Shown here: positions 35,711 to 48,098 of the stretch, piece by piece | How the letters are laid out: each line of letters opens with the position of its first letter | Numbering within the stretch: position 1 is the first letter of the stretch | Source: Torreya grandis | Lineage: Eukaryota; Streptophyta; Pinopsida; Cupressales; Taxaceae | Length of the DNA stretch: 64,000 nt | Direction: 5' to 3' | Assembly: GCA_037957365.1 (NCBI GenBank) | Contig: JARHVA010000639.1 | Span: 4,492,501-4,556,500, forward strand | Position numbers and translations under genes: made by a program | Notes under the pieces: model-generated | Databases searched by the model: none | What the model was told of the DNA's origin: nothing | Seen by the model: only the letters and a program-made list of their open reading frames with translations

Positions 35711-37700
35711 CAAAAAACATATTAAAGTAAAAAAGATTTAAAAAAAAAAAAAAATTGATTTAAATGCAAAATAAAAAATACAACATAATTTTAATGGTCC
35801 TATATTCATACATTCTTGATGAAAAAATACAATATAATTTTACTAATCATATGTTCATTTATCCCTCATAATAAATCATAAACGGTGATTCCAAACATCA
35901 ATTAAAAACTTTAAAACAGTTCTTGGTTTTTTTTCATATAAAGCTAATTTTCTCTACACCAACAATACTTAATATGAAATAATGTCATAACACTATTGTT
36001 CCATCAACATCACATGCCTAAGCTACATGATCACAATCTACTCTTTTGGAATGATTATTTGTAATAGAAAAAATGAATTGAAGGGAAGCTAAGCAGATAG
36101 TAGCTTCTCTAGCTTAGACTGGTAGTTTTGAAGGATTAAAATGGAATTTTCTGATTTCAGAAGCATTTTATAATGATAACTGAAATGAAAATAACCATGT
36201 TTGGACTAAATTGTCGCTGACAGATTCATTGCGTGCACTCGAGAATTTAAAGACCCCCACTCCTCTCTTTTTCAAATTTAATGAATGTGTCATCAACGGC
36301 TACGGTAGTTGTAAATTTTCGGCTTCAGTTTATTTCGGTTTTAATTTGGACAGTCACCGGACTTTTTCTCAGGTGGAGTTTTACTGTCACCAAACTTTGT
36401 TTAGGCAATTTAATTTAATTTACATATTAATGTAAATTAAGATTAAGAATGGTTACTGAAATTTAAAAGAGTAATTTATTAATTTTGGGGAAAAATATGA
36501 TTTTTTTAAATGAGAAGTAAAAATCTTCATATTTTAAAGTGATAGGTTTCCGAACAAATAAAATGTACATTTTATTTGAGGCCATATTATTTAGATATGT
36601 ATTCTCTTACCATTTGGATAATATGTTATTTTGAGATAAAAATTTATTTTTTTGAATTAATAATATGTGAAGATTTTAAATTGAGTGTTCTTTATTCAAA
36701 ATAAGTGTGTGGAATATAATAAAAGACAAATATCTCTATCTTTTATATTGAGAAAAGATCTTCAAGGATTTATATGAGAATTTTCAGAAAGAAACCAATA
36801 TCTTCTATATATGTTATAGTACAAAATGTTCTTTCATTCTTGATTTCTAAAAAATATAATTGGCATATATATTTATTTTATGGGAGGTCATGGCATGATT
36901 CTATTTGTTGTTGATGAGAGAAAAATCGAAAATGAATTAAATGAATCTTTAAATAGGTTGATAACATCTTCATGTACTCAGAGAATTGAATTCGATCTTC
37001 ATGGAAGCACAACTAAAATTGTCGATAATAAAAGAATTTTTGTGTCAAACACTATTTTGAATTAATTCTTATAATTTTCAAAAAAGAATTATTAATCTCT
37101 TCACAAATTTTTTGTCTAGTAAAGTGAGGAGTATTAATTAAAAATTTAAGATGAAGGACTCTTTTTACTAAATCAATATCCAACTTGTAGAGGAAAGCCA
37201 TAACTCAAACATACTAAAATCACTTGCATCTTTGTTTAGTCTAGAGTTGTATAGAAGATTGAAGTGCTAAATATGGATATTTATTTTGACCAAAGTAAGA
37301 ATTTACTATACATTGGATTTTATGTAACATAATGAAAATAATAAAAAATAATGAAGTAAATAGAAGGCATACCCTAAATATAACCGGAATCATTTTTTGT
37401 TTGAATAGTTTTTAATAATATACAAAACTGAAAATTCTTTCCATATATATGAAATCATTTTGTCTCAATTATAATTGCTAAACCTCACAATTATAACTTT
37501 GTAAACAATATATATAAAAGCTAAATATTTATTCAAATATCTTAAAATTAATACTGAAAACATTATCTTTCCACAAATATTTATACGACATATCCTTTTC
37601 TCTATCTTTTTTCTATAAGAAGATCCGAAAAAAGGTATCTACATGAATATTATTTTATAAAAAAAAATTAAATATTTTGGGGCAGGTAAATTTATCATGG
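35711..37700. other. AT-rich spacer
   Basis: No recognised gene. 36211-36435 is an open 74-codon stretch of somewhat higher GC (SLTDSLRALENLKTPTP...) with no family match I can name. 36880-37065 is another short frame, Asn/Ile-rich. Neither has a supporting context. Confidence 0.4.
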
Positions 37701-39250
37701 ACATGACAACCCATGCTTAAGGTATCTGTATTCCGACGTTGTGATGCGCTGTCATTAGACTGCAAACAACGATATTGATGAAGGTGCTGTTCTGGAAATA
37801 CCATCTGGGTTTGACTATTTTCCATTAACTTCCCATGGACGTTTCAATATTTGTCTCTGCCATTACATGTATATAATGGCACAATGAAGAGTCCAAATTC
37901 ATTATTGTATCTATAGGTCGATGCCCACGGGATTACTCAAAACTTTTAGTCTTTTAATTCTTATCCCATCAATATGCAAAATAAGTCGATGCATCCAACG
38001 GCTGTCATATTTGGCAACTCTCCTGACTCAATAACCAATTGAAATATATGCAGACTAGTACACAGAACTGTGTGCTTTGTATAGGACTTTTAACATTTCA
38101 TTGTGTTCCTATACAAATGCTTGAAATAATTCAGACTTGCATACCTTTGATGTAGCTTAATAACTTTGTCATAGACATAATTTCTCAGATCTTTTTATTA
38201 TTCAGACATACATACATATGCCAGGCCTAAGTCCTTACGCACAGGGATTTCTCCAACAGTTTCTTGCCTTTGGCATACACTTCTCGACCCCTCTATTGCT
38301 CAAGCTCCAATAGATCATCCGCAATGCAAAAGCCTCCTCCATACAGGGCTGTGTAATTCACATATACCAGTTTTTGACATGTTAATTTTGTATTGCCAAA
38401 AAGCCTTTACAAACATGCATCCGTTCGATTTACAATAAAATAGGAAAAAGCCCCTCATTCGGAGGGTGTCTACTTTTCTCCATCGTCTCGATCAGGCTCA
38501 TATATAGTGGCGATCTTCCCCATTCTAGATCGTGTAAGGATATTCAAGGTTGTATCTATAAACCACAGCCATTCATCTGAGCATACACACATAGCCCGAC
38601 AAGAAGCTTTCACACTTATATGCCTATCTTCACAGCTCGGGTCTGTTTTGAACAAACGCAATCAACAGGCTTACCAATGATACAATCTTGCCATAATCTT
38701 TACCCAACTCATTCTACTCCGAGCTCTTCAGAGCCATGTCTAGCCGTTTTGATTTTTAGAGGCTTACAAGTGAATGGGGAATACAATGATCTATGTTCAA
38801 CAGTGGATTCATTCGTGAGAGCCAACAATGCCGCCATTATTAGTTCTCAAAACTCATGTGCTTTACTGAGTATATACCAACATCATCAGTTTCGGCCAAG
38901 GATTTTGGTCTTTACAATGAATGATCAAAATAGACCCGCTCTGCCTTCTATGATGAGCTCTCCTTCCTTTATTTTGAGCTCATCCATTCTTCAAAGCCTG
39001 ATAGGCTTACACATAACTGTGGTCTTGTAAACTCTACCATGCAAACATACACCTGGCTCAGGCTCAGCGTTTCCAAACAACCTTCTATTTTGTTCTTCAA
39101 AGGCCATAGGCCATTCGGATCACCCCATTTGAGCCTCCTCTCTAACCTCTACGCCCAATTTGGGCTCAAGACCAAAACAAATACAGTTTGGAATTTGCAA
39201 CAATATACTAAGGTTGAAATATTTTCAACCACTCCTTTATTTTCTCAATA
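37701..39250. other. Low-repeat, higher-GC island around the possible gene remnant
   Basis: The sequence is visibly less AT-rich than its surroundings and shows no transposon motif. 37850-37900 contains TGTATATAATGGCAC, a TATA-like element. The rest shows only short frames on both strands. Confidence 0.4.
38227..38640 (-). pseudogene. Possible remnant of a host gene, unidentified
   Basis: This is the least AT-rich, non-repetitive part of the spacer. On the minus strand, 38640-38472 reads CRAMCVCSDEWLWFIDTTLN, then RMGKIATIYEPDRDDGEK and a stop. It is preceded by TTTGTTCAAAACAG, which could be a splice acceptor. Further on, 38370-38227 reads VNYTALYGGGFCIADDLLEL with one internal TAG, then REVYAKGKKLLEKSL. 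The amino-acid composition looks like real protein, not AT-driven noise, but I do not recognise a family. It could be the last exons of a decayed gene. A plus-strand frame at 38620-39030 overlaps and seems less likely. Confidence 0.3.
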
Positions 39251-42200
39251 GCCCCAACATTTACTTTTTTTTTACCTTTACTTTTTACAATTACTCCTCA
39301 TTAACAACATTTTGGAGGGAAAAACACAATAAAATTGAAATTTGAATTCAAACATGACTTGTATCCCAACGTAACCATGTCTTGCATGGAAATGTATGTA
39401 GATGCTCCTGCATCACGTTGAAGGCAGAGTTGAACAAGTCGTGGACTCTATTTTGCTAATGGCGTCCCTATGGGTTGGCAACATCTTATAACAAAACTAT
39501 ATTATATCATATAAGATATGAGTAACAAAACTATATTACATCATATAAGATGAATTAAAATGCGATCTAAATTATAAAAAAAATAGAAATAGATTTTAAA
39601 TGTACAAAAATAAGAATAAGATCTTGATAAAAAAGAGTTTGTAGAGAAATATCTGAATTTTGATTTACTTGTGTATTGTTGATTGCTAATAAAGAGTGAA
39701 AATAGGTCCACATGCATTCTCGAAACAAACCCAAAAATACCGTGCAGGGCTAAAAAGTTGTAAGAAAAAACCAAGATTGAACTAGTTACAACCTGATTAC
39801 ATCCAGGATCATTGGGTTGATATGGGACAGGTAGAGTTCAATCTTAGTTAGATGTGTCAAATTCTAATAAAATTATAAATGCACCTTTGTCAAGTTTTAC
39901 TTGTCAATTTTTTTTTAAAATATTGGGTTATGGAATTTTTTACGATTATTTTTTTTCTTATTAATTTTTATTAGTTTTAATACACATTATAAAAGTATTA
40001 AAAAATGGGTGTAGTTATAAGGGGTTTATTTTAGTCAGATCTATGATATTTTACAAATTGTGAATAAATGTTAATGTAGTTCAAAAAGTCTATTATAATA
40101 TGAAGATCACAAAATTGATCCTTATTTACGGGATACAATTAACTAATAAGATTTATAGTCTTTTTCACTATTTTTTCCATTCAAATTTTGGTAAAATGGG
40201 TGCTTACATTTCAATAAATAAAAAAGTAATAAAAATAAGAGTATAATTGATGTGGGAGCATCATGGGTTAATGATAAATTTTAAATCACCCAAAAATATG
40301 GGTCAATGCATATGCATGTTTTTTAATTTTACAATGGTAGAAAGTGATTTAAGGGAAACATTAAAAATTCAACACATCAAGGGAGGGTCTATTTCAATCA
40401 AAAACATGGTTCTAATTGAATTAGTGGAGTTATGCAACTATAAATAGTATTGAATACGTGGTTGCATCCTTTGGAGTATGAAAAGTGATAGTTTTTGTGC
40501 ATAGGAAGAAACACCACATTACAGACATCGATAGTATAATTTAAATGCATATTTACATTGTCTTAAAAAATCACACATTTTCAAAACAAATAATATGCCA
40601 TTTCCATTTCGTAATCAAAAGATAATAATGTGTTTTAATTATAAGCATAAAGAAAACACATATTTTTACAATATTCATTTACAAAAAATCGAGTTTGGTT
40701 AGTTGATATTAATAAAACATATATATTTTATCTCATACATATACAAAAATTAATTGCATCCGCATAAAAAATAATAATATAAAAACATATATTATATTTT
40801 TATAAGATTTATTTTATAAATACTTTTTGATTGTCTAGTGAGACAAAGTATTATGTTTTGAATATTTTTAACTATTAATTTGTATTAAAAAGTAGTTACA
40901 CAACAACCACTTTGCATTAAGTAATAATTTAAACCACGCCATTTGATAAAGTAAAGTAAAAACTAGGAACATTTAATTTTCTCAGCTTAGAAAATTTCAA
41001 GATAATTTTATCTTTGAAAGCACATCTCCAAAAGGCATAAATCAAGTTTTTTAAGATGTTAAAATGAAATCTATTGTAGAGAAGAGATTCATGAATGATT
41101 CCAAGAGAGTAGGGAGTAGACCATGTCCATCGAGGGCCTCTTTATAATGTTTCCTTCTTCATGGTTATAAAGAGTGTGTGTATGTATGTGAGATGTTTGT
41201 AATTCATGATCAAAAGATGAATACATTATATTCTACATATAGTGTTGTATCAATGTTTTTACTTTTGAGAGGGTTGAGTGAGGGCTATTGGGCCATGGTT
41301 GCCATTCATTGGACACTATAACCTTATCTACATCAAATGCTATTATTGGTGGAAATAACTATAAATTCAGCGAGAGAGTATTATATTTTTTCTCCATTAA
41401 AGCATTATGGTATAAGGAAAGAGTGTAGGGAGAAGAGAGTGTCATCCATCTTGTGTAGGTGGTATAGAACTAATGGTACATCCTCCATGTGTAGATTTTG
41501 GAGAAAGGTATAAACTTTTTTATAATATACGTAGGATTTAATTAGAAATGTTGTAGTAGTGGGTTAGATGTTTGAGCGAGAAAAATATGGAAGAGATGGA
41601 TGGGAAGTATACTACCAAGGTGACTAAATTAAATGTTGTATTAATGTAAATGCAATCACAAGTGAAAGGTGAGGAAAATAGGAAGAGGAAGGATTTAGAT
41701 GAAAGAATTAGAGACTAGGAAATCCATTTTATACATCTTGGAAGGGGATATTACGATTTCATGGGAGGACAAATAAAGAAGAAAGAGAGAATGAATCACA
41801 CAATGCATTATGGGAATTAATAGGAGCAAGTTATGATGTGGAAGCGTGTCTTGTGAAAGGCATAAAGTTTGCAACATGAGTTTGTTTGATACCATTTTTA
41901 ATTTAAAAATATATCTTTGAAATCTTCAAGAAACTGTAAGTGGCACTTGCCGCAAAGCAACTTTATTGAAAAAAAAGGATCATATAAAGGTTGAAATATT
42001 GTTAAGTTTCTTATTTTCAATTCATATAATTTTTAGGTTTATTTTTGAAAATGGGTGTGAAATATTAGTTTTCACCCCAATTTTTTTTAATATATGTATG
42101 AAAATAAGGGATACTTTGTAGATCTATCCGGGATCACATGTAAAATTAAACTAAAAGTGACAGTTTTTAAAAACTAAAAAAAATAAAAAGTTTAGTTAAT

Positions 42201-43700
42201 TCTATGATTATTTTTTATTATAATAACATGCTAGCAAGATATTATGACTCTATCATCGAGTTTGAAAGAATAAAATAATAATACACTTATAATAAATTAT
42301 AAGTAATTAATTTTACCTTTTATTGTTTATATAGTTTCTATGTAAATTTTAATTATCTACAATTTATAATTTGTTTTAGGAATTAATGGGAACTTTTTCA
42401 TTTTAACAACCCCACTGGGTTTTATTTGAATATTGTTTTTTTTTAAATATACATATTCAAGATATAAATTTCACCACGAGAAATCTTAATTAGTGATCTT
42501 TATCTAACTGCATTAATTTAGTTAACCCTAAAGGTTATAGCTAATTTATTTAGCTATAGATCACCATGAATAGATATAGAAATCATGAACAATAGTGGAT
42601 AATCATAAATAATAGATCTCAACAAAAATTATATAGTACAAATCTAGTCAAAATTGATACAATATTAAATCCTCTTTTATAAAAGTACAATGTATAAAAG
42701 ATACAATTTCAATAATATATAATAATATTCAAATAATAAAACATGATACAAATCTCCTCTAAGTAGAGTCTTTACGACTCAAGTATCAATATGTAATCTC
42801 AAGTGTAGTCTCAAGTATAATACTCCATCTGAGAGGGAGAGAATCATCCATGTGTTTTTTTACACCAACTACAACCATAGATCATTTGCACTATCTCCCA
42901 ACCAAGCAGATAGCCCTTCTTTTATGGATGGGTAGATAATTACAGTGCATAACTTCAGAGTAACAAACTAGAACCTATGTGTAGAAGATATCTAATACAT
43001 AATGTGTACCATAAAAAAATCCATTCTAATATGATATCATACAAATATAAAAACTATATCAACATATGATATGAAAATATTTATAAAACATTATTTTGGT
43101 CAAAGTTTTCAATAATAAATGATCTCTAAGATCAGTTAAATTCATACTCACCACTTGATTAAATTACTCGTTATCTTGCATTGATTGTGTTAATTAAGCC
43201 AGTGGAATCCATCCACTACTTAATTAATGTCATGAATGTGAGATTTGGTCAAATAGATAATAATATTAGAAACCAAAAGATTAATTTTTAATATTTCACT
43301 TTAGCTAATCAAAAATTTGCTAAATACAGAAATATCATAAACATTCATTTAATCCATCAAATGAATTGAATAGAATGAAAGCATCTAGTTTATTATAAAT
43401 AATAAATATCAAAAAAATATTCCTCAATATAACACACCATCTGGATAATGAATATCTAGACTATCAATTGCTTTATCCATTAAACAACTTATAATATTAC
43501 TTCTTCACGAAATAATATTATAAACCTGATTAATAAATATTCATATTCTACATATCACAACAAGTCCACACATACAATTATGTTATGTATTTAATCTCAT
43601 AAATACAATGAATTATTTATATTTAAGCATTCAAATGCTTTTATAACCACCAAATATAAACAAGTATCTATTATTCACTATTATAAAAATTATTACATAG
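39251..43700. other. AT-rich spacer
   Basis: I see no gene. Near 41400-41425 TTTCTCCATTAAAGCA followed by TTATGGTATAAGG resembles a decayed LTR end plus PBS, and 41690-41890 contains frames such as LWELIGASYDVEACLVKGIK that could be a decayed retroelement gag. No partner LTR was found, so this is not annotated as an element. Confidence 0.4.
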
Positions 43701-43701
43701 T

Positions 43702-43789
43702 TGTGTGTCTGTGTGCGGGGGGGGCGGGGGGGGGGGGCGGCGGCGGGGGCGGCACGGTGTGGCGAAAGGCGTGGCGTGGGTGTGTGTAT
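43702..43789. repeat. G-rich tract with long G runs
   Basis: Runs of up to 12 Gs interrupted by single Cs, flanked by TGTGTGTCTGTGTG on the left and GTGGGTGTGTGTATT on the right, sit in AT-rich DNA. It has strong G-quadruplex potential if real. The GT flanks suggest a microsatellite origin or an assembly error in one. Confidence 0.85.
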
Positions 43790-44627
43790 TACACAAACTT
43801 CAGTTATATAGTAAACTACTAAGGTGACATCCACTATCCTTCATCTTAGAGTGTACTTTATATGCCAAGTATAGAGTCAATTCAAAAACAAAGTCCCCAT
43901 AACATTTTTATTAAACTGAGAAAATTTTGTTTCCCATGATAAATAAATACATAGAATTCTATAATTCAAAATCAGTTTTCATTTATCTTTCAACATATTC
44001 AAATCATTTTAAATCAAAACAATCATTCATGCTTTGCCAATTGTATGAAATTCATAAGTGCAAATATAACTAAACATAGCCACCTTTACTTTATTTGGGT
44101 TTTAACAAAGCAAAAATTAACAAACTATCAAATACCTACTTAGATATCGATGGTAATATCTCAGATTTGGTTGACTAAGACAAACTCAACACAATATGTA
44201 AATGAACATGTAGGAACCTATATACCTAGTCCCTTTACGAACTATGCACTGTATATTCATAGTTCATCTTAATAACAACTATACTTGATCCCATTTGTGT
44301 ATGATCAATGTCCAAAAAATAACTAAGCTCAGCCATTATAACCTTATCAGTCCATCAATATTCATACTTTTAAAAAGTCAAATAGTAATTCTACAATCAA
44401 ATTGTTCATCTACCTGTACTTGATAACACCAAATAATTATGCAACATATCCTAAATTTTTCATAAAATCCATTATAGATAATTAGGATTTCATAACCAAG
44501 CTTTAAAGTCCAACTTAAATTTAAGCCTAGTCAAATAACAATAACATCTTCTAACTATAATACACCAAGTTTCTTTAAAGTTTGACTAAAAAATTACAAT
44601 TATACACAATATATACATACATATCCA

Positions 44628-44743
44628 TGTGTGTGTGTGTGTGTGTGTGTGTCTATATATGTACACGCACACACACACACAAACACAATCACATTTAAGT
44701 TTGATAGTTGAGTATATTAATTTATATAGCATACAAATTAATC

Positions 44744-44826
<83 letters not shown>
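44628..44826. repeat. Compound microsatellite (GT)n, (CA)n, (TA)n
   Basis: (GT)n at about 44628-44652 is followed by (CA)n at about 44668-44687 with TATATATGTA between, so the two could pair as a hairpin. (TA)n runs uninterrupted at 44746-44826. Confidence 0.95.
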
Positions 44827-44827
<1 letters not shown>

Positions 44828-45118
44828 CACTAAAAAATTCATATTCTTAATCCCCTAAAAGAATTATTTGGTTAACAGTTCAATTATCTTATAGACATAC
44901 ACAATTAAGTCTATTTTTTAAATACCCCAAGGAATATATAATAACCTGGTTCAAGATAAATATCTCAACTAAATTGTATATATACCCAATAGAGTAAAAT
45001 CTCATTTTAAACAGTGAATTCAAATTGCTAAACGAGGACATAGTTTTTAAAATTCTATTTATATCATCACCAAGACCTATTGTTCCAATCCCAACCTTTC
45101 TAGGTTATCTTGGTTGGA

Positions 45119-45160
45119 TATAGGGTTTTGTGGAGGTTGAGCCCTCCACAGAGCCCTATA
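45119..45160. repeat. 18-bp stem hairpin
   Basis: TATAGGGTTTTGTGGAGG (45119-45136) pairs with CCTCCACAGAGCCCTATA (45143-45160), 16 of 18 positions, leaving a 6-nt loop. The palindrome is clearly richer in G and C than its surroundings. Confidence 0.8.
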
Positions 45161-45282
45161 TACAACCCATTGTAAAATTTTAAAACTATAAACATTTGGA
45201 TAACCAATAACCCAAACAATTTGAAAACACATTCCTAAAAATTATCACATATAAGTATATTAAATTACAAAACCAACTTGAT

Positions 45283-46648
45283 AACATATGATTGAAATAG
45301 TTGACGAAATCTTTGAAAGGGTAACTCTAGATGCTGAAACAGTTGATGAAATCTTTGAAAGGGTAGAAGATTTTTCCTCTCATGCTGCTATTTTTCATTT
45401 CCATGGCTTTGGCCCTCTCTCGTAGATCTACATGGCTGGATCTTCAGGACCTGGTTGCCACTTATTGAAGACAATGTTGAAATCTTTCCATGCGTTAAAG
45501 GTTTCTATATAGCTTTCTTCCAAAGATCCAAGGACAGGAGGATAATCTTGAGCAATAATAACTTTTTATGGCAGGGCAAATATCCTCTCATGGTGAAATG
45601 GTGGCATATGGATTTTAATCCTCTTACGAAAACCTTTAACAAGTTCCCTATCTGGGTTCGGCTCCCTAATCTACCAATAAATATTTGGTATGAATTGGTT
45701 TTTAAAACCATCAGAAATGCTATAGGAGATTTTTTATTTGTGGATGAAAATACTTTGGATTGTTACCATTCGACTTGTGCACGCTTAATGGTTGAGGTGG
45801 ATGTTTCTAAGGGCCTTCCTAAGGCGATCTGTCTGGATTCCCCAAGGGGTACATGGACACAAATGTTAGATTTTGAGGGTTTACCTTTTCGATACAGAAA
45901 GTGCCACCTGACGGGTCATATTGCTGCTCATTGTATGGCTATGAAATCAAAATCTAGACGACCACCTTCTTGGTGGTCTGAGGTTTCCTCAGAACATTAC
46001 ATAGCTAAACAACCCGTGGAAGCTCTGGCTAATTCAGAGAATGAAGATAGTATCCATTCCGAGCCGATGGTTGAGGACGATTCACTGGTGAAAGATTCTA
46101 TTGAAGGTCCTATGGAGACTGGGATTAGTGATCTTTCTGTGCCAGTTGTTGAGGAGGCTTTGGTCTCTCCCCCTATTTTGGAGGAACTTCCTAGGAGCCA
46201 GACTTTGGCTGGTTTTCATAAGGATTTTGCTGAGGCATCTGTGTCCCATGGGCTTCATGGATCACTGTCTTCTAAGGCATGGATTTCTGAGGCAGCTAAG
46301 GTAGAGAATGGATGGACAGTTGTTAAGAGGAAGAAGTCTAAGCCTTTGGTCCCCCCTCTAGATATGAATCTTTGATCGTGTAAAAAAAATAAAAACCTCA
46401 TTTATATGGGAGGGTTTGTAGGGTGTTGATCCTGTCTGTTGACGGTCCGTTTCGTGTTTTGTCAGCTGTTACATTTGGTCTTTTTTGCTATTTTTAGGTT
46501 CCTGTTTAACCTGGTTTTGCTTTTACTGGTTTCGAGTTTCTTTTTAGTAACCCTGTTGTGCTTAAAGGTTTATCTCTCTTTTGATGTAAAGGGTTTTGTG
46601 GCCCCTTCAAAACTTGCTTTTACCTTAATCTAAAACATATGATTGAAA
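45283..46648 (+). mobile_element. LINE-derived insertion with 15-bp target-site duplication
   Basis: AACATATGATTGAAA occurs at 45283-45297 and again at 46634-46648. The 1336 bp between them carry a LINE ORF1 frame, a T-rich 3' region and an end CTTTTACCTTAATCTAA without a long A tail. Only ORF1 is present: no endonuclease or RT follows. The insertion is therefore an ORF1-only, internally deleted or non-autonomous derivative. The perfect TSD and open frame mark it as much younger than the LINE at 34800-35705. The 5' end has two 25-nt near-identical repeats 42 nt apart (from 45299 and 45341). Confidence 0.87.
45455..46375 (+). CDS. LINE ORF1 protein, DUF4283 plus zinc knuckle (start codon missing)
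   Basis: 306 codons without a stop, and open back to 45359. Residues 10-125 match DUF4283: VKGFYIAFFQRSKDRR, PIWVRLPNLPINIW, IGDFLFVDENT and ARLMVEVDVSKGLP. A zinc knuckle at 147-160 reads YRKCHLTGHIAAHC; Cys150, His155 and Cys160 are present but the first Cys is Tyr147. The rest is an acidic Ser/Glu-rich linker and a basic end WTVVKRKKSKPL. No ATG exists in this frame upstream. An ATG at 45403 lies in another frame that stops after about 20 codons, so a frameshift probably removed the true N-terminus. In plant L1-type LINEs ORF1 binds element RNA. Translation of this copy is doubtful. Confidence 0.82.
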   Translation: MPLIEDNVEIFPCVKGFYIAFFQRSKDRRIILSNNNFLWQGKYPLMVKWWHMDFNPLTKTFNKFPIWVRLPNLPINIWYELVFKTIRNAIGDFLFVDENTLDCYHSTCARLMVEVDVSKGLPKAICLDSPRGTWTQMLDFEGLPFRYRKCHLTGHIAAHCMAMKSKSRRPPSWWSEVSSEHYIAKQPVEALANSENEDSIHSEPMVEDDSLVKDSIEGPMETGISDLSVPVVEEALVSPPILEELPRSQTLAGFHKDFAEASVSHGLHGSLSSKAWISEAAKVENGWTVVKRKKSKPLVPPLDMNL

Positions 46649-47250
46649 AAATGCCAAGCTAAAAGTTGAGCCAGTTCTTTATTTTTGTTCTTTTCTATCT
46701 TCTACCTTTTCCTCTCTAAATGTTGTGAGTTGTCCCCCATTCATAGTCCCACTATCCTAATTTATTTATTTTACATCATCTATTTTTTCCCACTACTCCA
46801 TCTTCTTTGGCTGATTAAACTTGTTCAAAATTATGCATGCCCAGATAGCTTAACTAAGTCACAGTCTACCTCCATGCATACACAATAAAACCCCATAATT
46901 TTCTCCTAACATTTCTTAACTGAAGTCAGTGAATGATTATGATCTAATCATTCTCTATGCTTTCCTACCAAACCCCTAATTAACCATTTTATATTCATTT
47001 ATCAAATTCACATGTCTATGATCAATCCATCATTGACCACCTCAATTACTTAGGCCACAAACTTATGTCACATTCCATGCAAGACTATCAACTAGTCATG
47101 GACTAGTGTATTTCTCCATGAAGTGAGTAAAACAATCAAATCATATAAATTTGACAATGCAACTATGCATAACAAGACATAAAATTTATGTTAAGTCCTA
47201 TCCATTAACATATATAATAATTACAAAGCTTTCTAAAATCATTAACTAAT

Positions 47251-47308
<58 letters not shown>

Positions 47309-47394
47309 AAAATAAATAATTAATCAATAAAAATCTCTTTAAAAATAATGTTATTATCTTTCAACATTATAATGTAACTATCATAATAATAATC

Positions 47395-47445
<51 letters not shown>

Positions 47446-48083
47446 GTGAGTCTTATAGATCAAATAATGATTATGGAATCCATCACAACGTCATAATGTT
47501 TTCCTATTTAGACAAACATAATAAGGCAATGATCTAAGTAAACATAAATAAATTCTTTTATTTAGTCAAATAATATGAGCTACGTAAGATCATAAAAACA
47601 GTGAAATCATCCAAACAATAAACACAATCATAATCAACAACTAAGATCTCATCAGAAAGTGTACTAACAATCATCTAAAAAAAAAGTTCACAAAAAATGC
47701 TACGCTATCCATATCAAATAATTATGAAACATCTTATACTAAGTGGTGTGTAAAAGAGTTTCCAAATTTATTCTCTAATGACCCCCAATTTCTCTATCTA
47801 ACCACTCTCTCTGATGATACTCTCTCTATCACTATATGAAGGAAAAATCTATCTTGCATCCACCACATACCAATGAAGGTAGCTAGCTTGAAACATCATT
47901 ATATTCATAAAAATAATACTATATAATAATCAAACATGTAATCACGTAAATTAAGCAACATAAACTATCTCATAATCAACATATGTCATCAAGTTTAATC
48001 AAATATTAGTTAATCAACTAATCAGCCATAATAATCCATAGATTAAATATGTTATTTATCTTAGAGAGAAATTAGGATGTGAC
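46649..48083 (-). repeat. Presumed 3' LTR and flank of the minus-strand chromovirus
   Basis: On the minus strand the LTR would start TGTCACATCC at 48084, directly after a polypurine tract. Its far end was not found, because the matching 5' LTR is not recognisable in the window. The stretch is AT-rich and holds (CA)n at 47253-47306 and (ATT)n at 47394-47445. No gene is seen. Confidence 0.45.
47253..47445. repeat. (CA)n and (ATT)n microsatellites
   Basis: (CA)27 at 47253-47306 and about 17 repeats of ATT at 47394-47445, both uninterrupted. Confidence 0.95.
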
Positions 48084-48084
48084 A

Positions 48085-48098
48085 TCCTTCCTCCCTAA
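48085..48098 (-). promoter_or_regulatory. Polypurine tract of minus-strand chromovirus
   Basis: The minus strand reads TTTAGGGAGGAAGGA immediately before TGTCACATCC. The tract and the TGTC start fit a 3' LTR junction. Confidence 0.72.

Larger units (their letters stand above)
43790..45282. other. AT-rich spacer before the LINE insertion
   Basis: Apart from the microsatellites and the hairpin at 45119-45160 I see no gene or mobile-element boundary. Confidence 0.45.

Noticed and set aside
38620..39030. 136-codon plus-strand frame as a host gene
   Set aside because: Its composition shows no domain, and the opposite strand gives more protein-like stretches with a plausible splice acceptor. I kept only the minus-strand remnant at low confidence.
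44629..44850. 73-codon frame with poly-Ile-Tyr
   Set aside because: It is translation of the (GT)n, (CA)n and (TA)n microsatellites. The same applies to 22930-23127.
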